Positions 5,835-6,680 of a stretch of 6,680 bases of DNA are shown here, in pieces. Position numbers and translations under genes: made by a program. Under the pieces are notes generated by a model that was given only the letters and a program-made list of their open reading frames with translations, did not search any database and had not been told where the DNA came from. Each line of letters opens with the position of its first letter. Positions within the stretch are counted from its first letter, which is position 1. Source of the stretch: Chloroflexota bacterium (GTDB lineage Bacteria > Chloroflexota > UBA6077); assembly GCA_023380955.1 (NCBI GenBank), contig JAMCTB010000184.1, positions 5,810 to 12,489 of the forward strand, given 5' to 3'.

Positions 5835-5904
5835 TGTCACCCTGAGCGCAGCGAAGGGTCTCCACGCACATGTGCAGAGATTCTTCGCTGCGCTCAGAAT
5901 GACA
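5835..5904. repeat. 70-bp REP/MITE-like foldback repeat
   Basis: Arms 5835..5861 and 5878..5904 are inverted copies differing at about five of 27 positions and share the core CTGAGCGCAGCGAAG. The centre holds a perfect palindrome, GCACATGTGC (5866..5875), so the whole unit can fold into one long imperfect stem. Repeats with this core are dispersed widely in Chloroflexota and several other environmental phyla, and give spurious 'HSERSEES' translations. It has no coding function. It may act as a transcript-end structure or be a non-autonomous mobile repeat. Confidence 0.8.
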
Positions 5905-5982
5905 CGGCCGTGGCCTTGACGCTGCACTTTGTGGGTTTGGCACCGGAAAACTAAAAGGCCCTGATAGCAAGGCGAGGGTGCA

Positions 5983-6011
5983 TTGCGTGGTGGACTGAGT
6001 CCCCATATAAT
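5983..6011 (+). promoter_or_regulatory. Predicted sigma70-type promoter for the radical SAM gene
   Basis: TTGCGT (5983..5988) and a perfect TATAAT (6006..6011) are separated by 17 bp. Transcription would start near 6018, leaving an untranslated leader of about 125 bases before the ATG at 6144. The -10 is a full match; the -35 keeps only the TTG. It lies in a locally AT-richer patch of otherwise GC-rich DNA, which supports a real signal. Confidence 0.6.
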
Positions 6012-6143
6012 GGCTCAGCTTTCCCTTGGCCGGCCACACTGTATTGCCCCTGAGCCTGCCGGCCCTACTGGGGCCTTAGCCCGCAGTGCCTCTCGCCTTC
6101 GTTGATGCCCAACGGCGCCGAGAGCCGGAAGAGAGCTGTTCGG

Positions 6144-6680
6144 ATGATCGAGACCACCAATAAGAATCTGCTGGGGAAGGCCTGGTCCTCCCTGGCCCGC
6201 AAGGGCCCGGCGGGGCTGGGACGCGACCTTCGCGACTACCTGCGTTGGCGTCTGGCCCAACCCCAGGCGGCGACCGAGTTGCCCCGAGCTCCCCAATCCA
6301 ACTGGGATCTCAATCAGGAGGAGCTGAAAAGCCTCCCCGACGTTCTTCGGTCGAGGCCGGTCCTGGTGTACGCCGAGTCTACCACCCGGTGCAACCTCCA
6401 CTGCTTCATGTGCCGGCTGTCCTTTCCGGAGACGACCCGGCAGACCAGGGAGCACATGAAGCTGGAGACCTTCGCCCGGTTGGAGCCGCTACTGGAACCC
6501 GGCAGCCGGCTCAGCCTCTTCGGCCTCGGCGAGCCTCTGCTGAACCCGAACTTCGTGGAGATGCTCCGCATCGCCAAGGGGAGGGGCAGCTTCGTCGGCC
6601 TCAACTCGAACGCCATGCTGCTGACGGAGAGGATCGCCCGGGCCATGGTGGAGCTGGAGCAGGATCTGCTGGTGGTCTCC
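6144..6680 (+). CDS. Radical SAM domain protein, N-terminal part (cut by window edge)
   Basis: An open frame of 179 residues continues past the window end. Residues 1-70 form a basic, helical N-terminal region. The radical SAM signature CxxxCxxC follows as 'TRCNLHCFMC' (81-90), with C83, C87 and C90 as ligands of the 4Fe-4S cluster that cleaves S-adenosylmethionine. 'FGLGEPLLNPNF' (126-137) is the GGEP-like SAM-binding motif, and 'LNSNAMLLT' (153-161) fits the next strand of the barrel. This layout is common in radical SAM/SPASM proteins, but the C-terminus that would show a SPASM domain is missing and the substrate is unknown. The ATG at 6144 has GGAAGAGAG upstream. An in-frame ATG at 6105 lacks a ribosome site and is less likely. 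It is divergent from recQ with its own promoter, so it is probably a separate unit. Confidence 0.9.
   Translation, partial: MIETTNKNLLGKAWSSLARKGPAGLGRDLRDYLRWRLAQPQAATELPRAPQSNWDLNQEELKSLPDVLRSRPVLVYAESTTRCNLHCFMCRLSFPETTRQTREHMKLETFARLEPLLEPGSRLSLFGLGEPLLNPNFVEMLRIAKGRGSFVGLNSNAMLLTERIARAMVELEQDLLVVS

Larger units (their letters stand above)
5689..6143. other. Intergenic control region between the divergent recQ operon and radical SAM gene
   Basis: No convincing protein gene or tRNA is visible in these 455 bases. In order they hold the hairpin over the leader ribosome site, the minus-strand promoter, a weak overlapping hairpin pair, the 70-bp foldback repeat, and the plus-strand promoter with perfect TATAAT. 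An untranslated leader of about 125 bases then precedes the radical SAM gene. That leader can pair GGCCGGC (6029..6035) with GCCGGCC (6058..6064), but no known riboswitch is recognised. Confidence 0.7.

Noticed and set aside
5730..5954. 74-codon plus-strand ORF with 'CHPERSEGS' and 'ILRCAQND'
   Set aside because: Also a translation of the same repeat; it has no ribosome site or protein-like content outside the repeat.
5830..6039. 69-codon minus-strand ORF containing 'CHSERSEES' and 'LRCAQGD'
   Set aside because: This is the known spurious translation of the foldback repeat at 5835..5904. The frame also crosses the plus-strand promoter.
6015..6455. Minus-strand ORF opposite the radical SAM gene
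   Set aside because: Shadow of a gene with a full CxxxCxxC motif on the other strand.
1..6680. CRISPR array, tRNA or rRNA
   Set aside because: No regularly spaced direct repeats, tRNA-like cloverleaf ends or rRNA stretches were seen on reading.

Overview
This is high-GC bacterial DNA from an accessory, rearranged neighbourhood. No gene here fixes the species. A 70-bp foldback repeat (5835..5904), whose translation gives the familiar spurious 'HSERSEES' and 'LRCAQ' peptides, is common in Chloroflexota and some other environmental lineages. I lean weakly towards such a host (inference only).

Layout, left to right. Everything from 1 to about 5690 reads on the minus strand, so transcription runs right to left. 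At the far left is the N-terminus of a thiamine-diphosphate (ThDP) enzyme of the acetolactate-synthase type (1..187, cut by the window). Upstream of it is an intact CoA-transferase beta subunit of the glutaconate CoA-transferase type (372..1142) with no alpha subunit in view. Next comes a complete 1.1-kb insertion sequence with one DDE transposase (about 1147..2251). It sits exactly between the start codon of the CoA-transferase gene and the stop codon of a DprA-like gene (2252..3414). The DprA-like gene is broken by two changes of reading frame near its 3' end. One base separates it from the upstream gene for an intact 703-residue RecQ-type helicase fused to a ComFC-like phosphoribosyltransferase (3416..5527).

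The stretch 5528..6143 carries control elements. For the minus strand there is a predicted promoter, a hairpin that would hide a Shine-Dalgarno sequence, and a 54-codon leader ORF whose stop overlaps the recQ start (ATGA). Its first residues resemble the start of a type I restriction HsdM. The foldback repeat and a divergent plus-strand promoter with a perfect TATAAT follow. The plus-strand promoter leads to a radical SAM gene (6144..end, cut by the window).

The most interesting unit is recQ-PRTase plus dprA-like. It joins a helicase, a ComFC-like phosphoribosyltransferase and a DprA-like Rossmann protein in one translationally coupled pair, beside an IS and a possible restriction-modification remnant. 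A DNA-processing or anti-mobile-element role is reasonable but is inference. In this copy the DprA partner looks damaged, and the IS appears to mark a rearrangement that left the CoA-transferase beta gene without a normal upstream region.
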